DNA from: JAQVSH01 sp964349835
GTDB taxonomy: Bacteria > Bacteroidota > Bacteroidia > Bacteroidales > UBA4181
Length of the DNA stretch: 64,000 nt
Assembly: GCA_964349835.1 (NCBI GenBank)
Contig: CAYGID010000002.1
Location: 1-64,000, forward strand
Reading direction: 5' to 3'
Made by a program: the position numbers and the translations under genes. This document shows, one piece after another, positions 1-8,885 of the stretch. Under the pieces are notes generated by a model, which saw only the letters and a program-made list of their open reading frames with translations, was not told the DNA's origin and did not search any database. How positions within the stretch are numbered: position 1 is the first letter of the stretch; each line of letters opens with the position of its first letter.

Positions 1-667
1 CGGTATCTACAGAAACGACGAGGAGGCCTCGGCCCTTCTGAATGGTGGTAGTCCTTATTTTAACTATGAGTATGCACAGTTCCAGGGTGGCGACGTGAAA
101 TTCGTTGACCAAAACGAAGATGGTATCATTAACGACGAAGACAAAATCTTCCTCGGCGATCCCAATCCGGATTGGGTGGGTGCTTTGAATGGTTCGGTTT
201 CGGTAAAGGGGATTACTCTTGCTGCTTTGGTCGATTTCCAGCTGGGTCGTGAAGTGGTTAACGGTTTGCGTTACGAACTCGAAGGATTAGACGATTTTGC
301 CAATCCTACAGTGGCTGTGAACAGGAGATGGACCGTTGGTAACCCCAACACCGATATGCCTCGTTTGGCCTATGGCGACCCTGCCGGTAACAACCGTTTC
401 TCCGATCGTTGGGTCGAGGATGGTTCGTTTGTTCGTCTGCGTACGGTGACCCTGAGTTATGACTTCCCGCAGGATCTGGTAAAGAAGTTCTACTTCTCCT
501 CTTTGCGTGTTTACGTCAGTGGCGAGAATCTCCTGACCAGCACCAAGTATCTGGGCTACGATCCCGAGTTTAACCATCTGGGCAGCTCTTCGCTTCTGAT
601 GGGCGTTGATGGCGGATCGGTTCCTCTGACCCGGACAATCAGTGTGGGTGTTAGATTTGGTTTATAA
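1..667 (+). CDS. SusC/RagA-type TonB-dependent outer membrane transporter, C-terminal part
   Basis: The reading frame is open from the first bases of the window, so the gene begins upstream and only about 221 C-terminal residues are seen. This part carries the typical end of SusC-family beta-barrels: a DQNEDGIINDEDK calcium-like stretch followed by FLGDPNPDW, then WVEDGSFVRLRTVTLSYDFP, and an aromatic-rich last strand ending in VGVRFGL. In the family the barrel imports glycan fragments across the outer membrane using TonB energy, with a SusD lipoprotein as lid. A SusD gene follows 7 bp later, so the pair is almost certainly co-transcribed. The plug, the carboxypeptidase-like N-terminal domain and any sensor extension lie outside the window, so the substrate cannot be read here. 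Confidence 0.93.
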   Translation, partial: GIYRNDEEASALLNGGSPYFNYEYAQFQGGDVKFVDQNEDGIINDEDKIFLGDPNPDWVGALNGSVSVKGITLAALVDFQLGREVVNGLRYELEGLDDFANPTVAVNRRWTVGNPNTDMPRLAYGDPAGNNRFSDRWVEDGSFVRLRTVTLSYDFPQDLVKKFYFSSLRVYVSGENLLTSTKYLGYDPEFNHLGSSSLLMGVDGGSVPLTRTISVGVRFGL

Positions 668-674
668 TTCTTAA

Positions 675-2363
675 ATGCTTATGAAAATGATGAATCTATT
701 AAATAAGATGCGTACTGCAGTAGTCATCGGCATGGTTGTGTTGGCTTCGGGTTGTTCCGACTTCCTCGATGTTGATCCCGACAGTGCTCTGAAGCAGGAT
801 CAGCTTTATACCGACTATAAGGATATCTTTGCGCTCAAGTTCGGTATGTACGATATGCTGCAAAGTACTGTAGACCAAATGTTTGTTATAGGAGAAGCTC
901 CCTCCGACCTAATCGTTGCCGGTCCGGGGGCCAAAGGCGCCTATAAAGATGTGGCCGAATTTATCGACAACAATGTTTCTCCTTCGAACCAATATCTCGA
1001 CTGGACCAACTACTATCAGCTGATTAACCATTGCAACGATGCGTTGGTTCGTCTGCCCAAACTTCGTGATGAAAATCCCCTGTGGCTTAAAACGGTTTAC
1101 TATACCGGTGTTACGGGTCAGGTAATTTACGATATGGTGGTTGCCGAGGTACTTTGGATGCGTGCCTATGCCTATCTTCAGCTGGTTCGCAGCTGGGGTG
1201 ATGTTCCCTTCTTTACCACTCCGATGTATACGGTTGAGGATGCAAAAAACAGCATGTCTGTTTTCACCGACCGCGATCTGATTCTTAACCAGTTAGAGAA
1301 GGACCTCTTGTGGGTTTCCGATCACTCCTGGCTGAACTGGAACTGGACCAACTACATCTATGGTGCATGGAATCACCAAACCATGAACTCCTGCTCGGCA
1401 TTGAATCTTTTGGCCGACGTCTATATGGTTCGCGGTAAATACAATGAGGCATGGTCGAACAACTGTCTTTTGAAGATTGTTCACCCCGGTTTCTATTCGC
1501 CTGCCAATGAGCACTACTACGACTCGTGGAGTATCGCAGGTACTGCTTTCCAGGGTGGAAAAAGCTGGCAATTTGTTCTGTGGCGTGTGGCTAATGAGTT
1601 TGCCAGCGGTTCGGGCGGTTCTATCTGGCGTGAACAGGGTCTGGTTTTGGCCTTCGACACCGAAGATCTTACCAGCCATGGTGGTCAATACAAGGAGGCT
1701 CATTCGCTCATGAAGTGGGCCAACAACCGGTCGGAAGACGGGGGCGCCTATGTAGTGAAACCCAGCCGTCCTGCCGTAGCCAACTGGTTGCGTGCCACCG
1801 ACCAGTGGCGCGGTCTGAATGCCTCGTTTGCTATTGATAACTACAACGGACGTACCGACACGATTATCTGGAAGTTTGTAGGTTTGAACAGTGCTCAGGG
1901 TGTGGTGGAAGCCCGCCGGGGTACCGACCGTAAGAATGGTATCGGCAATGTGCATATTTATCGTACTGCCGATCTCTGGCTGAGAGGTGCCGAGTGTGCC
2001 AATCGTTTGGGCCTTACTGCCGAAGCACTTTCGATTGTGAATCAGGTGCGCGGCCGTGTAGGTGTAATCCGTACTCCGCTGGGTCTCAACGCTACCGTGA
2101 ATGAAGTAGAGGATGCCATTATGACTGAACGTGCTTTGGAACTTGCTTTCGAAGGCTATCGCTGGCACGATTTGGCACGGGTGAGCCGTACCCGGAGAGA
2201 TCCCTCCTATCTGATAGATAAGGTTGTTGAAAAAGAGCTCAATCTCGTGAAGAGGGAGCAGATGCGTGCCCGTTTGGAACTGCAGGCAACTGCTGCTGAT
2301 CCGGCCGATTGGTTCTTGCTGCCCATCCACGAAAAGGTTGCTCTGTTTACTCCGAACCTGTAG
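675..2363 (+). CDS. SusD/RagB-family glycan-binding outer membrane lipoprotein
   Basis: 562 residues. A short charged N-terminus and hydrophobic stretch end in the lipobox LASGC with the lipidated Cys near residue 27, followed by SDFLDVDP, the usual start of mature SusD proteins. The N-terminal TPR-like part contains EVLWMRAYAYLQLVRSWGDVP, and the C-terminus has the family's RALELAFEGYRWHDLAR and ends in LLPIHEKV. In the family it is a surface lipoprotein that binds glycan and closes over the SusC barrel encoded just upstream. The start is uncertain between 675, 681 and 687, because ATG codons cluster there. The next gene starts 25 bp downstream in the same operon. The ligand is unknown. Confidence 0.93.
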   Translation: MLMKMMNLLNKMRTAVVIGMVVLASGCSDFLDVDPDSALKQDQLYTDYKDIFALKFGMYDMLQSTVDQMFVIGEAPSDLIVAGPGAKGAYKDVAEFIDNNVSPSNQYLDWTNYYQLINHCNDALVRLPKLRDENPLWLKTVYYTGVTGQVIYDMVVAEVLWMRAYAYLQLVRSWGDVPFFTTPMYTVEDAKNSMSVFTDRDLILNQLEKDLLWVSDHSWLNWNWTNYIYGAWNHQTMNSCSALNLLADVYMVRGKYNEAWSNNCLLKIVHPGFYSPANEHYYDSWSIAGTAFQGGKSWQFVLWRVANEFASGSGGSIWREQGLVLAFDTEDLTSHGGQYKEAHSLMKWANNRSEDGGAYVVKPSRPAVANWLRATDQWRGLNASFAIDNYNGRTDTIIWKFVGLNSAQGVVEARRGTDRKNGIGNVHIYRTADLWLRGAECANRLGLTAEALSIVNQVRGRVGVIRTPLGLNATVNEVEDAIMTERALELAFEGYRWHDLARVSRTRRDPSYLIDKVVEKELNLVKREQMRARLELQATAADPADWFLLPIHEKVALFTPNL

Positions 2364-2388
2364 TCATGAATTTTAAACCCAATTGAAT

Positions 2389-5373
2389 ATGAAAAGATTC
2401 TTTATAATTAATGTGCTGTGTGGCATTCTGGCGTGCAGTCTTTTCCTTGCCAACCCGGTTTACGGCCAGTTTACATGGCCCACCGTGAACGATGAGTTGC
2501 CCGAGGGTTGGAAGCATCAGGATATCGGTTCGTTTACCCCTCCTTCCCGGTTTGCCTATGTGGCCGAAACAGGGAGCTGGTATTTCGATGTGTACGGAGC
2601 TAACGTCTGGGGTGGTACCGAGGAGTTCCACTTTGCTTATTTCGAAACTGAGGCCGATAAACAGGTTGTGTGCCAGGTTTCGTACGCTCTGCTTGAGAAT
2701 GCATACGGAAAAGCCTTCATTATGATCAGGGCCGGGTTGAATCCTCTTGAACCCTGGGGATATATGGAGAACCGCAGAGCAGATGTCTGTTTTAACTATC
2801 GTGCCACCTATAACGGTGCCTGTATTACTCCCTACACCTATACCCACCAGAACGGGCTTCAGGCTCCCCGTTGGCTAAAGTATATTCGTCAGGGTAGTTT
2901 TATTACCGGTTATGTTCGCGACACGGAGGATATTCCCTGGCACCGGATGGGTGCTCCCATGAAACTGGCGTTGAAAGGTACCTGCTACATGGGTGTGGGC
3001 GTTTGCGGCCACAGCCAACGTTCCCGGGTTATTTTCCAGAATGTGGTTGTTGAAGATATCGATGTGCCTTATGCCATTGATTATCCTACCGACGACCAGG
3101 CACTTGCCAAAGGTGCTTCGGTGAAGATTGATGTCACCAAAACTTTTGGTCACTATGGCGACGACTATTTTACCATTAACCCCACCGTATCTGATGCAAG
3201 TATTCTGAGGGCTGTCTATTCGGAAGAGCCTGCCCCCGTAGGTGATGTTGAGCAGTACTACCGCTATGTCACCATTACCGGTTTGAAAGATGGTGTGGCT
3301 GCCGTGAATCTGAACTTCAGCTATAACGGTTTTGTATTTAACGATGAGTTTGTGGTCGACGTAACCGATTCTCAAGAGGCTCCCGAAGAGTTTATGACCG
3401 GTGTGACCCCCAATGCTCCCTGGAAGTTCCAGGAGGTGGTTGAGAAGGTCTTTGCGCCCGACATGACTAAGAACAATAACCACCGTGTGATTGCCTATCA
3501 GCCTACCACTCCTCTCAGAGGCGTTCCCATTGACATTCCGGGCGACTTCTTTGCAGCTGAGTACGACTGGGGTGGCACTGGTCTCTCGTTCCGCGACAAT
3601 GATCAATCGGTGGGTACTGCTGCCGCTTACACAAAGTATCGCGTTCTGAACCCCTATGCCGATTTTAATCCCAATATGGGCGAAAAAGCGGGTTATGGCC
3701 CTTTTATTAACGGGACCTCTCACAACGACTGGTTGCGTTACACTATTAATGCACAGCAATCGGGTTATTATCGCATTTCGCTCGATATCGGACGCGGTGG
3801 TAATGCCACCTTCCAGTTCTTCCTCGACGGCGCTGCTATCACGCCTCGCCAAACTGCTGGCTCCAACAGCTGGGCTCTGACCCCTGCTCTTGCTGTACCC
3901 GGTCGTGTTTTCATTACGCAGGGTGTTCACACTTTAGACTACTACATGTGGGAAGCCCGTCAGGATTTGGGAGCCATTCACTTTGTGCTTGATCAGGCTC
4001 AGGAACAGCCCGATGCCGGTTATGAGCATCCCGGTACTATACCGGTTGTTGCCACCACTCCCTACACAGGAACCGCGTTTCCCGTTCCCGGCCCCAGTTG
4101 GATGGCATGGCAGTACGACTTGGGTGGTATGTATAACGCCTACTTCGACTTTAGCACTGCCAACGAAGGTGGTGGCATGGGTCGTACTACCGAGGCTGTC
4201 GACTTAGGTGGTGGCGGAAATATTGGCTGGACTAACGCCGGCGAATGGACCGTTTACTCTATCGATGTTCAAGAGGAGGGTTTGTATATTTTGCAGGCTG
4301 AGATTGCAGCCGGTGGTAATGAAGCTAAATTCAACTTCGAAATCGACAATGTACGTGCTTCGGGCACCCTTTATACTCCTAAATCAAGTTGGAGTAACTG
4401 GGTATGGGTTCGTTCCGACCCCATTCGCCTCAGCCAGGGTCTTCACAGGCTCAAGCTGGTACAGCACAAGGGTGGTTTCGATATTCGCGGAATCGGTGTA
4501 ATGCAAACCACCAATGCCCTGCAGTATGAGGGATCTGTCGAAGAGAAACTGATTATCCAAACCGATGTCAGCTCGAGTGCCGGGCTGCTATCCAAGGCGC
4601 CTTTCCTCTTCCAGGAGAGTGTAAATACTCGCGGTCGCCTCGAGATGGATGTGAAGGTCGACTCAATTGCCAACACAGGTTCGGGCTCCTTTGCCGGCTT
4701 TATGCTTCACAATGGCTCTACGGGTTCCGACAACTACCTCACCTACGCTGTGGGTGCTTACCAGGGACTTCGTCTTAACTACAAGTGGTCGAACACGGCT
4801 CCTGCCGTATCGATCGACGTGCCGAATGTGAACCTGCCGGTTTATCTGAAACTGCGTACCGAACCGATTGAGGGTAACCCCACGCTGCAGGCCTACTACT
4901 CGTACGATAACGAGGTTTGGACTTCGGTTCTGCCCGATCCGTTACTGATTAACTTCCTGAATCCTACGGTAAATGCAGGTTTTGCCACCAATGGCGGCGG
5001 AAATGTGTCGTCGAAACGGTTTGGAAGGGCTGTTGCTACCGGTCTTTCGCTCGAGCAGATGTCGAGTTACCAACCATTGCCCGATGAGTTGCCCGCTGCT
5101 GCTCCCCTCGCGTTTGGTCCGAATCCCTGGACCAGTGCATCGGGTGCTGCAACAGCTACTTTCGGCGTAGTGACCCCCGGACGGGTTATTCTTTCGGTAC
5201 ACAACTACTACGGGGTTTTGGTAAACACGCTTGTTGATGAGTACAGACAGCCGGGAAGCTATACTGTGGCCTTGTCGGCTGCCCAGATGGGGAGTGCTCC
5301 TTCGGGTACCTACCTCATCAAGTTGGTTACCCCCGACGCCTACGAGTATATCCGTTTTATTTACAATAAATAA
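2389..5373 (+). CDS. Large secreted T9SS-sorted carbohydrate-binding protein with tandem CBM6-like modules
   Basis: 994 residues from the ATG at 2389; a TTG two codons upstream is less likely. Residues 1-27 form a signal peptide ending near VYGQ. Visible architecture: a lectin-like (LamG/DUF1349-type) region to about 225; an Ig-like region to about 330; a first CBM6-like module at about 386-534 (FFAAEYDWGG, HNDWLRYTI, GYYRISLDI); a second at about 570-704 (NAGEWTVYSIDV, GLYILQAEI, GLHRLKLVQH); another lectin-like domain to about 880; and a C-terminal T9SS type-A sorting domain from about 903 (FGPNPWTS, PSGTYLIKLV, FIYNK). No catalytic domain was recognised. I infer a cell-surface or secreted glycan-binding partner of the SusCD pair. 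Module assignment is by pattern, so exact CBM families are unsure. Confidence 0.8.
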   Translation: MKRFFIINVLCGILACSLFLANPVYGQFTWPTVNDELPEGWKHQDIGSFTPPSRFAYVAETGSWYFDVYGANVWGGTEEFHFAYFETEADKQVVCQVSYALLENAYGKAFIMIRAGLNPLEPWGYMENRRADVCFNYRATYNGACITPYTYTHQNGLQAPRWLKYIRQGSFITGYVRDTEDIPWHRMGAPMKLALKGTCYMGVGVCGHSQRSRVIFQNVVVEDIDVPYAIDYPTDDQALAKGASVKIDVTKTFGHYGDDYFTINPTVSDASILRAVYSEEPAPVGDVEQYYRYVTITGLKDGVAAVNLNFSYNGFVFNDEFVVDVTDSQEAPEEFMTGVTPNAPWKFQEVVEKVFAPDMTKNNNHRVIAYQPTTPLRGVPIDIPGDFFAAEYDWGGTGLSFRDNDQSVGTAAAYTKYRVLNPYADFNPNMGEKAGYGPFINGTSHNDWLRYTINAQQSGYYRISLDIGRGGNATFQFFLDGAAITPRQTAGSNSWALTPALAVPGRVFITQGVHTLDYYMWEARQDLGAIHFVLDQAQEQPDAGYEHPGTIPVVATTPYTGTAFPVPGPSWMAWQYDLGGMYNAYFDFSTANEGGGMGRTTEAVDLGGGGNIGWTNAGEWTVYSIDVQEEGLYILQAEIAAGGNEAKFNFEIDNVRASGTLYTPKSSWSNWVWVRSDPIRLSQGLHRLKLVQHKGGFDIRGIGVMQTTNALQYEGSVEEKLIIQTDVSSSAGLLSKAPFLFQESVNTRGRLEMDVKVDSIANTGSGSFAGFMLHNGSTGSDNYLTYAVGAYQGLRLNYKWSNTAPAVSIDVPNVNLPVYLKLRTEPIEGNPTLQAYYSYDNEVWTSVLPDPLLINFLNPTVNAGFATNGGGNVSSKRFGRAVATGLSLEQMSSYQPLPDELPAAAPLAFGPNPWTSASGAATATFGVVTPGRVILSVHNYYGVLVNTLVDEYRQPGSYTVALSAAQMGSAPSGTYLIKLVTPDAYEYIRFIYNK

Positions 5374-5393
5374 TCGTTCTGATGACTATGACT

Positions 5394-6932
5394 ATGAAAA
5401 AACATATCTTTGGTTTGTTGTTGATTGCCACAGCGTTTGGAGCGTGCAATAAATCGGATATCGATCGCGATTTTGCGTACGACCACAACGAGATGACAGG
5501 CGACACGTTGACAGTCTATAAGGATACTACGGGTGTGGAGTATTTTGCAGCCAACAAGTACCTGATTGTTAACCGTAAGGAGAACCGGGTTTACTACTAC
5601 CTGAAACAGGCCGGTTTGTTGGAGATCGTACCTGTGATTCTTCCCGAAGGCGACAACACGGTGCAGCAGGAGTTCTCCGCTGCACTGAAGGCCTCCTTTA
5701 TCCCCGTTATCAATGACAATACCTGGGTGGGTCACCCCCATGGTGTGATGCTTGAAAACGGAAATATTCTTCTGGCGGCTGAGCGTCGTGTAAACGAGCG
5801 GCTTGCCAATGCCTACAGCGACAACATCTTTGTAACGCGTAACAATGCAAAGCAGAACCTTTCGGTTGAGAACTTTGCCCGTTATGCCCCTTATGGCAAC
5901 AACCTTATCAACACTTCCTATCCTATGATAGCGAAGAACAATGAGGGTGTCATAGTGGTTAAGGCAAAGGGAATGATGGTTTCGGAAGACGATGGCGCCA
6001 GCTGGACTCACTATCCGAATGCTTTCAACGCTATTAACAATTCGGGGAAAACCTTTATTACCATTGGTGGTGCGTTAGCTGCTCTCCCCACGGGCGAGTT
6101 CGTTGTGGCAACCGACCACTCACGTAACCTGGGTGACCCCGAAATGCAGCCTGTTACCCCCTCGCGGATTATTCAACTGGATCCTGAGACAGGTGCTGCC
6201 AGTATTATGGTAGAAAACTGGCTTCCCAAGTACAGAAGGTCGGAAAAGATCTGGTTGGAGTTAACCTCTTTCTCGGGTATCACATTCTACGATCCTGTGG
6301 CTTTGGGTTATACCGGGGCTCCTGAAGGTGCCATCATTGGATTCGGATTAGAGAAGAATAAGGTCTTTACCCTTCTTTTCCTGCCCGGCGAAGACGGCAG
6401 AGTGGAAAATATGCCCGCGCTTACCGACTATGCCAACACCTACATCGACGATCCCGAAACCGATCTGGACGATAACAATTACACATTCGACTACCAGAGC
6501 GATATCTATCTGTTCTCTACCAACATCATTGGAACTGCGCTTCGCCATTCGGGTGTGGGTTTGATTTACAATCCCATGACCAATCGGTTTGAGTTGATAC
6601 ACTCTACTCCTTATACACTGGATTTGTGGAGTATCGATGCCGAAAGCCTCTTCGACCCTGCCACCGCTTGGAACCCCGAAACCTTCTACAAGATGCCCTG
6701 GGTTAAGGAGACCGATCTGGTTATTCGTGATATCAGTCTTCGTGGTTACGGTATGTATCCTCTCACCTCGTATGTTGATACCCAGAATCAGAAGATTCAC
6801 ACCTTCTTCGACGCTGGTGATGAGTATCCCGGCCGTAGCGGTGTCTTTGAAATGATTCGTACGTTAAATACTCCTGTTTTGGTTGATTCTTTGGCAAAAC
6901 GGAGAAAAATTGCCAACGGACAGAGGTACTAA
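5394..6932 (+). CDS. Asp-box (sialidase-fold-like) beta-propeller lipoprotein
   Basis: 512 residues from the ATG at 5394. Two more in-frame ATGs precede it at 5382 and 5388 (MTMTMKK). The lipobox TAFGAC places the lipid on Cys18. The body has a BNR/Asp-box, SEDDGASW near residues 197-204, and alternating blocks such as HPHGVMLENGNILLAAER and FVVATDHSRN that resemble sialidase or other six-bladed propellers. I could not identify the arginine triad or the FRIP motif of true sialidases, so enzymatic activity is not claimed. It is the last gene of the SusCD operon, 20 bp after the CBM6 protein, and is followed by a strong terminator. It is probably a surface glycan-binding or glycan-cleaving component. 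Confidence 0.6.
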   Translation: MKKHIFGLLLIATAFGACNKSDIDRDFAYDHNEMTGDTLTVYKDTTGVEYFAANKYLIVNRKENRVYYYLKQAGLLEIVPVILPEGDNTVQQEFSAALKASFIPVINDNTWVGHPHGVMLENGNILLAAERRVNERLANAYSDNIFVTRNNAKQNLSVENFARYAPYGNNLINTSYPMIAKNNEGVIVVKAKGMMVSEDDGASWTHYPNAFNAINNSGKTFITIGGALAALPTGEFVVATDHSRNLGDPEMQPVTPSRIIQLDPETGAASIMVENWLPKYRRSEKIWLELTSFSGITFYDPVALGYTGAPEGAIIGFGLEKNKVFTLLFLPGEDGRVENMPALTDYANTYIDDPETDLDDNNYTFDYQSDIYLFSTNIIGTALRHSGVGLIYNPMTNRFELIHSTPYTLDLWSIDAESLFDPATAWNPETFYKMPWVKETDLVIRDISLRGYGMYPLTSYVDTQNQKIHTFFDAGDEYPGRSGVFEMIRTLNTPVLVDSLAKRRKIANGQRY

Positions 6933-6954
6933 CAGCGTTTTTTCAACGCACTTT

Positions 6955-6987
6955 AAAAGGGCTGCCGGTTTCGGCAGCCCTTTTTTT
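6955..6987 (+). terminator. Rho-independent terminator of the SusCD operon
   Basis: A perfect 9-bp stem, GGGCTGCCG / CGGCAGCCC, with a GTTT-type loop, preceded by four A and followed by seven T. It lies 22 bp after the Asp-box lipoprotein stop and ends the glycan-uptake operon. Confidence 0.93.
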
Positions 6988-7019
6988 GGGCACCTTCCTC
7001 AATCTTTCTACTTTTCTTG

Positions 7020-7027
7020 TACCTTTG
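7020..7027 (+). promoter_or_regulatory. Bacteroidota -7 promoter element (TAccTTTG)
   Basis: TACCTTTG matches the Bacteroidota sigma-factor -7 consensus TAnnTTTG. It sits 26 bp before the ATG at 7053 and just after the preceding terminator. No good TTTG -33 element is seen at the usual 19-21 bp spacing. It makes the upstream in-frame TTG at 7017 unlikely as a start. Confidence 0.5.
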
Positions 7028-7052
7028 CTTTCTACCTATTCTATTGTACCGT

Positions 7053-8885
7053 ATGCAGAAGCTTAAGCTGCCCCGGATCTTCCTGCCCCTGGTTGTTGCG
7101 CTTTTCTTTGCCGGCTGGGTTCTCTACTACTTCTTTGCATGCCGCTATCAGCTGCTTTTTATGGAGCAGCAGGAATTGTTTCTCTTTACTGGCAACTACT
7201 TTTCTGATTATCTCTCGCGTCCGGGAGGGCTCGTAGCATACGCAGGCGCTTTTCTTCTGCAGTTTTTCTATCATCCTTTAGTCGGTGCACTTATTCTGGC
7301 TTTTTTGGGGCTCACTCTTTTTGTACTGCTGTTTCGTCTGGTTACGCGCATCTTTCCTCGCGATTTGGCCCTCTTTGTTGCCCTTCTCCCTGCCATCCTT
7401 CTCTTCATCCTGCAGCACGACCATAGTCTCTCTCTGGCCATGCCGCTCTCGCTCGCTCTCTCGTTTACGGGTTTATGGGTAGGGTTCTCTATTCGGAAGG
7501 CATCTTTACGTATTCCGCTCAGGGGGGTAATCCTTCTCTTTCTTCTTTTTGCCGGAGGCGTTTCAGTGTGGATTCCCTTTCTGCTTTTTCTTTTTGAGGA
7601 GTTACTCTCCGGTCGCCGATTCCGGTTTTCGGGACCCCTTGTCTGGGTTTTCTCACTGTTGGCGCTCGTCTTGTTGTTGCAAGCATCTCTTTATCGCACC
7701 TATTCTGTAGGCGATCTTCTCTTGGCTAATATCTCCTTTCGCCTGGGTCTTCCTTTTTTTGGCCTGTTGTTGGCCCTTCTTTGGTTTTGGTGTCTTGCTG
7801 CAGCTACGGTGTCGCTTGTTTTTCATTCGCGCTCCATCAGGCTTCCGGAGGGAGGCTATTTGTGGGCTCGAAGCGTGCTGTTTGCACATGTAGTGGGAAT
7901 GCTTGCCTGGGGAGGCGTTCGTTTGGCCGATAACAAAAATGCAGAGCAAATTTTGCATATCGATCATGCTGTAATGATGCAGGATTGGCCCGCAGCGCTT
8001 GAGGTATGCCGGGCCTATCCCGAACCTCACAATGTGGTGTGGCAGTATGCCAATCTTTCGCTCTTTATGCAGGGACGTTTGCTTGATGATTTCTTAGAAT
8101 TTTCATCGACCGACTTCGACCCGCTTTTTCTCCCTTTTTCGGCGAATAACCTGATTCCTCTCTTTGGGCAGGAGGTTTATTATCAGATGGGATTTATCAA
8201 TGAATCGGTTCGCTGGGCCTTCGAAGCCTCTGTGGCCAACCCACAGGGAACACAGTCGCGCCTTTTGCGCCGTTTGGCACAGGGAAACCTGATTAACGGG
8301 AAGTATGAGGTGGCCCGTAAGTATCTTACCGTTCTGGAGCAGTCGCTCTATTACAGGAGGTGGGCCGGCCAGATGAAGCAGTCGCTTACGGATACCCTTT
8401 CGAATCAGCTCCTCTGGGTAAAATCAAAGCGCGATTTGTTGACTCCGTACGATTTCTTTTCGGGAGGCCATCCCATTCTTTTCCTGGAGCACTATTTAGA
8501 CCAACAGCCCCGCAACAAGATGGCCTTTGAGTATTTGATGGCCTATTACCTGCTTTCGAAAGATCTTAAGGCGGTTATGGACAATCTACCCCAGCTCTTT
8601 AATCACGATTATGCCAAGTTTCCCTCTTTGCTGGCGCAGGTGGTGGTCTTGTACCTGGCCACACATCCCCAAGATGCGGATGTGATAAAGAGTTATCCCA
8701 TACCTTCGGATGTGTTCAAGCAGTTTGAACTGTTTCACAGTGTGCTTCGTGCCAACCAAGCCAATCCGGAGGTAGCCAAAGCGTTATTAAAGAAGGATTT
8801 CGGGAAAACGGTGTGGTACTATCTTCAATTCGACAACTCGCTCGAGCAAAAAATGCAGATCCATGAGAAACAGGTTATCTACTAG
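7053..8885 (+). CDS. DUF6057-type multi-spanning membrane protein with soluble C-terminal domain
   Basis: 610 residues from ATG 7053. An in-frame TTG at 7017 overlaps the -7 element and is rejected. The first ~280 residues hold about eight or more hydrophobic segments. Between the first two is a hydrophilic stretch with MEQQELFLFTGNYFSDYLSRPGG, a pattern I recall from the Bacteroidales family DUF6057. Residues after ~290 are soluble and helical, TPR-like (DWPAALEVCRAYP, GKYEVARKYLTVLEQS). No catalytic motif is visible and the function is unknown. Its end overlaps the start of the next gene by 23 bp, which argues for translational coupling with the CxxCH propeller lipoprotein. The likely location is the inner membrane. 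The family name is from memory. Confidence 0.7.
   Translation: MQKLKLPRIFLPLVVALFFAGWVLYYFFACRYQLLFMEQQELFLFTGNYFSDYLSRPGGLVAYAGAFLLQFFYHPLVGALILAFLGLTLFVLLFRLVTRIFPRDLALFVALLPAILLFILQHDHSLSLAMPLSLALSFTGLWVGFSIRKASLRIPLRGVILLFLLFAGGVSVWIPFLLFLFEELLSGRRFRFSGPLVWVFSLLALVLLLQASLYRTYSVGDLLLANISFRLGLPFFGLLLALLWFWCLAAATVSLVFHSRSIRLPEGGYLWARSVLFAHVVGMLAWGGVRLADNKNAEQILHIDHAVMMQDWPAALEVCRAYPEPHNVVWQYANLSLFMQGRLLDDFLEFSSTDFDPLFLPFSANNLIPLFGQEVYYQMGFINESVRWAFEASVANPQGTQSRLLRRLAQGNLINGKYEVARKYLTVLEQSLYYRRWAGQMKQSLTDTLSNQLLWVKSKRDLLTPYDFFSGGHPILFLEHYLDQQPRNKMAFEYLMAYYLLSKDLKAVMDNLPQLFNHDYAKFPSLLAQVVVLYLATHPQDADVIKSYPIPSDVFKQFELFHSVLRANQANPEVAKALLKKDFGKTVWYYLQFDNSLEQKMQIHEKQVIY

Noticed and set aside
1293..2330. 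Long minus-strand open frame of 345 codons
   Set aside because: It lies fully antisense to the SusD-like gene, has no recognisable domain and shows the low-complexity composition of a shadow frame.
2875..3930. Long minus-strand open frame of 351 codons
   Set aside because: Antisense to the CBM6 protein, which has clear domains and a signal peptide; no features of a real protein.
5394..6932. Sialidase assignment for the Asp-box lipoprotein
   Set aside because: One Asp-box is seen but neither the FRIP motif nor the arginine triad and Tyr/Glu pair could be identified.
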